A stretch of DNA of 25,743 nt from Collodictyon triciliatum (lineage: Eukaryota; CRuMs). Shown in pieces: positions 25,697 through 25,743 of this stretch (positions are counted from its first letter, which is position 1; every line of letters begins with the position of its first letter). The stretch covers positions 1 to 25,743 of the forward strand of contig JBHJMP010001034.1 of NCBI GenBank assembly GCA_043381765.1, read 5' to 3'. The position numbers and the translations under genes were made by a program. The notes beneath the pieces were generated by a model. The model worked only from the letters and a program-made list of their open reading frames with translations. It was not told the origin of the DNA and made no database searches.

Positions 25697-25743
<47 letters not shown>
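25660..25743 (+). repeat. T-rich terminal tract with G interruptions
   Basis: TTTTTG units grade into a pure T run that reaches the window end. It could equally be a poly-A tail region of a minus-strand element or simple low complexity. From 25594 to 25659 I see nothing coding. Confidence 0.9.

Overview
The window is nuclear DNA of a eukaryote. It has GT-AG introns with T-rich acceptors, many simple-sequence tracts and one 241-base assembly gap (7207-7447). The gene content points to a flagellated single-celled organism. A large gene carries an axonemal dynein light chain (p28/AXDND1)-like region, next to a vitamin B6 glutaminase (PDX2/SNO) and an OCA/Siw14-type phosphatase homologue. Zoosporic fungi, or protists such as rhizarians, would fit; the exact lineage cannot be fixed from the sequence alone. 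Both window ends are simple repeats, so the window may be a whole contig.

Layout. (1) 303-5246 (+): a membrane receptor-like protein. Joining a short first exon to the long open frame gives a signal peptide, 14 WD40 repeats, a long cysteine-rich stalk and about nine membrane helices. (2) 5581-6573 (-): a complete four-exon PDX2 gene, convergent with gene 1. (3) 7117 to about 7783 (+): fragments of an unidentified small gene broken by the gap. (4) 8632-10191 (+): a six-exon PFA-DSP (OCA/Siw14-like) gene whose catalytic-loop arginine is replaced by glutamine. (5) 10364-25593 (+): one very large gene. I reconstructed 47 exons whose phases all agree, giving about 2647 residues: a GC-rich N-terminus, a p28-like axonemal region, coiled coils, a long disordered middle and a helical C-terminal module.

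The genes do not form an obvious pathway. The main points of interest are the WD40 propellers predicted to lie outside the cell, the probable pseudophosphatase, and the giant flagellar-type protein with an unrecognised C-terminal module. Splice sites were placed by reading frame and GT-AG signals without transcript data, so individual boundaries may shift by a few codons.
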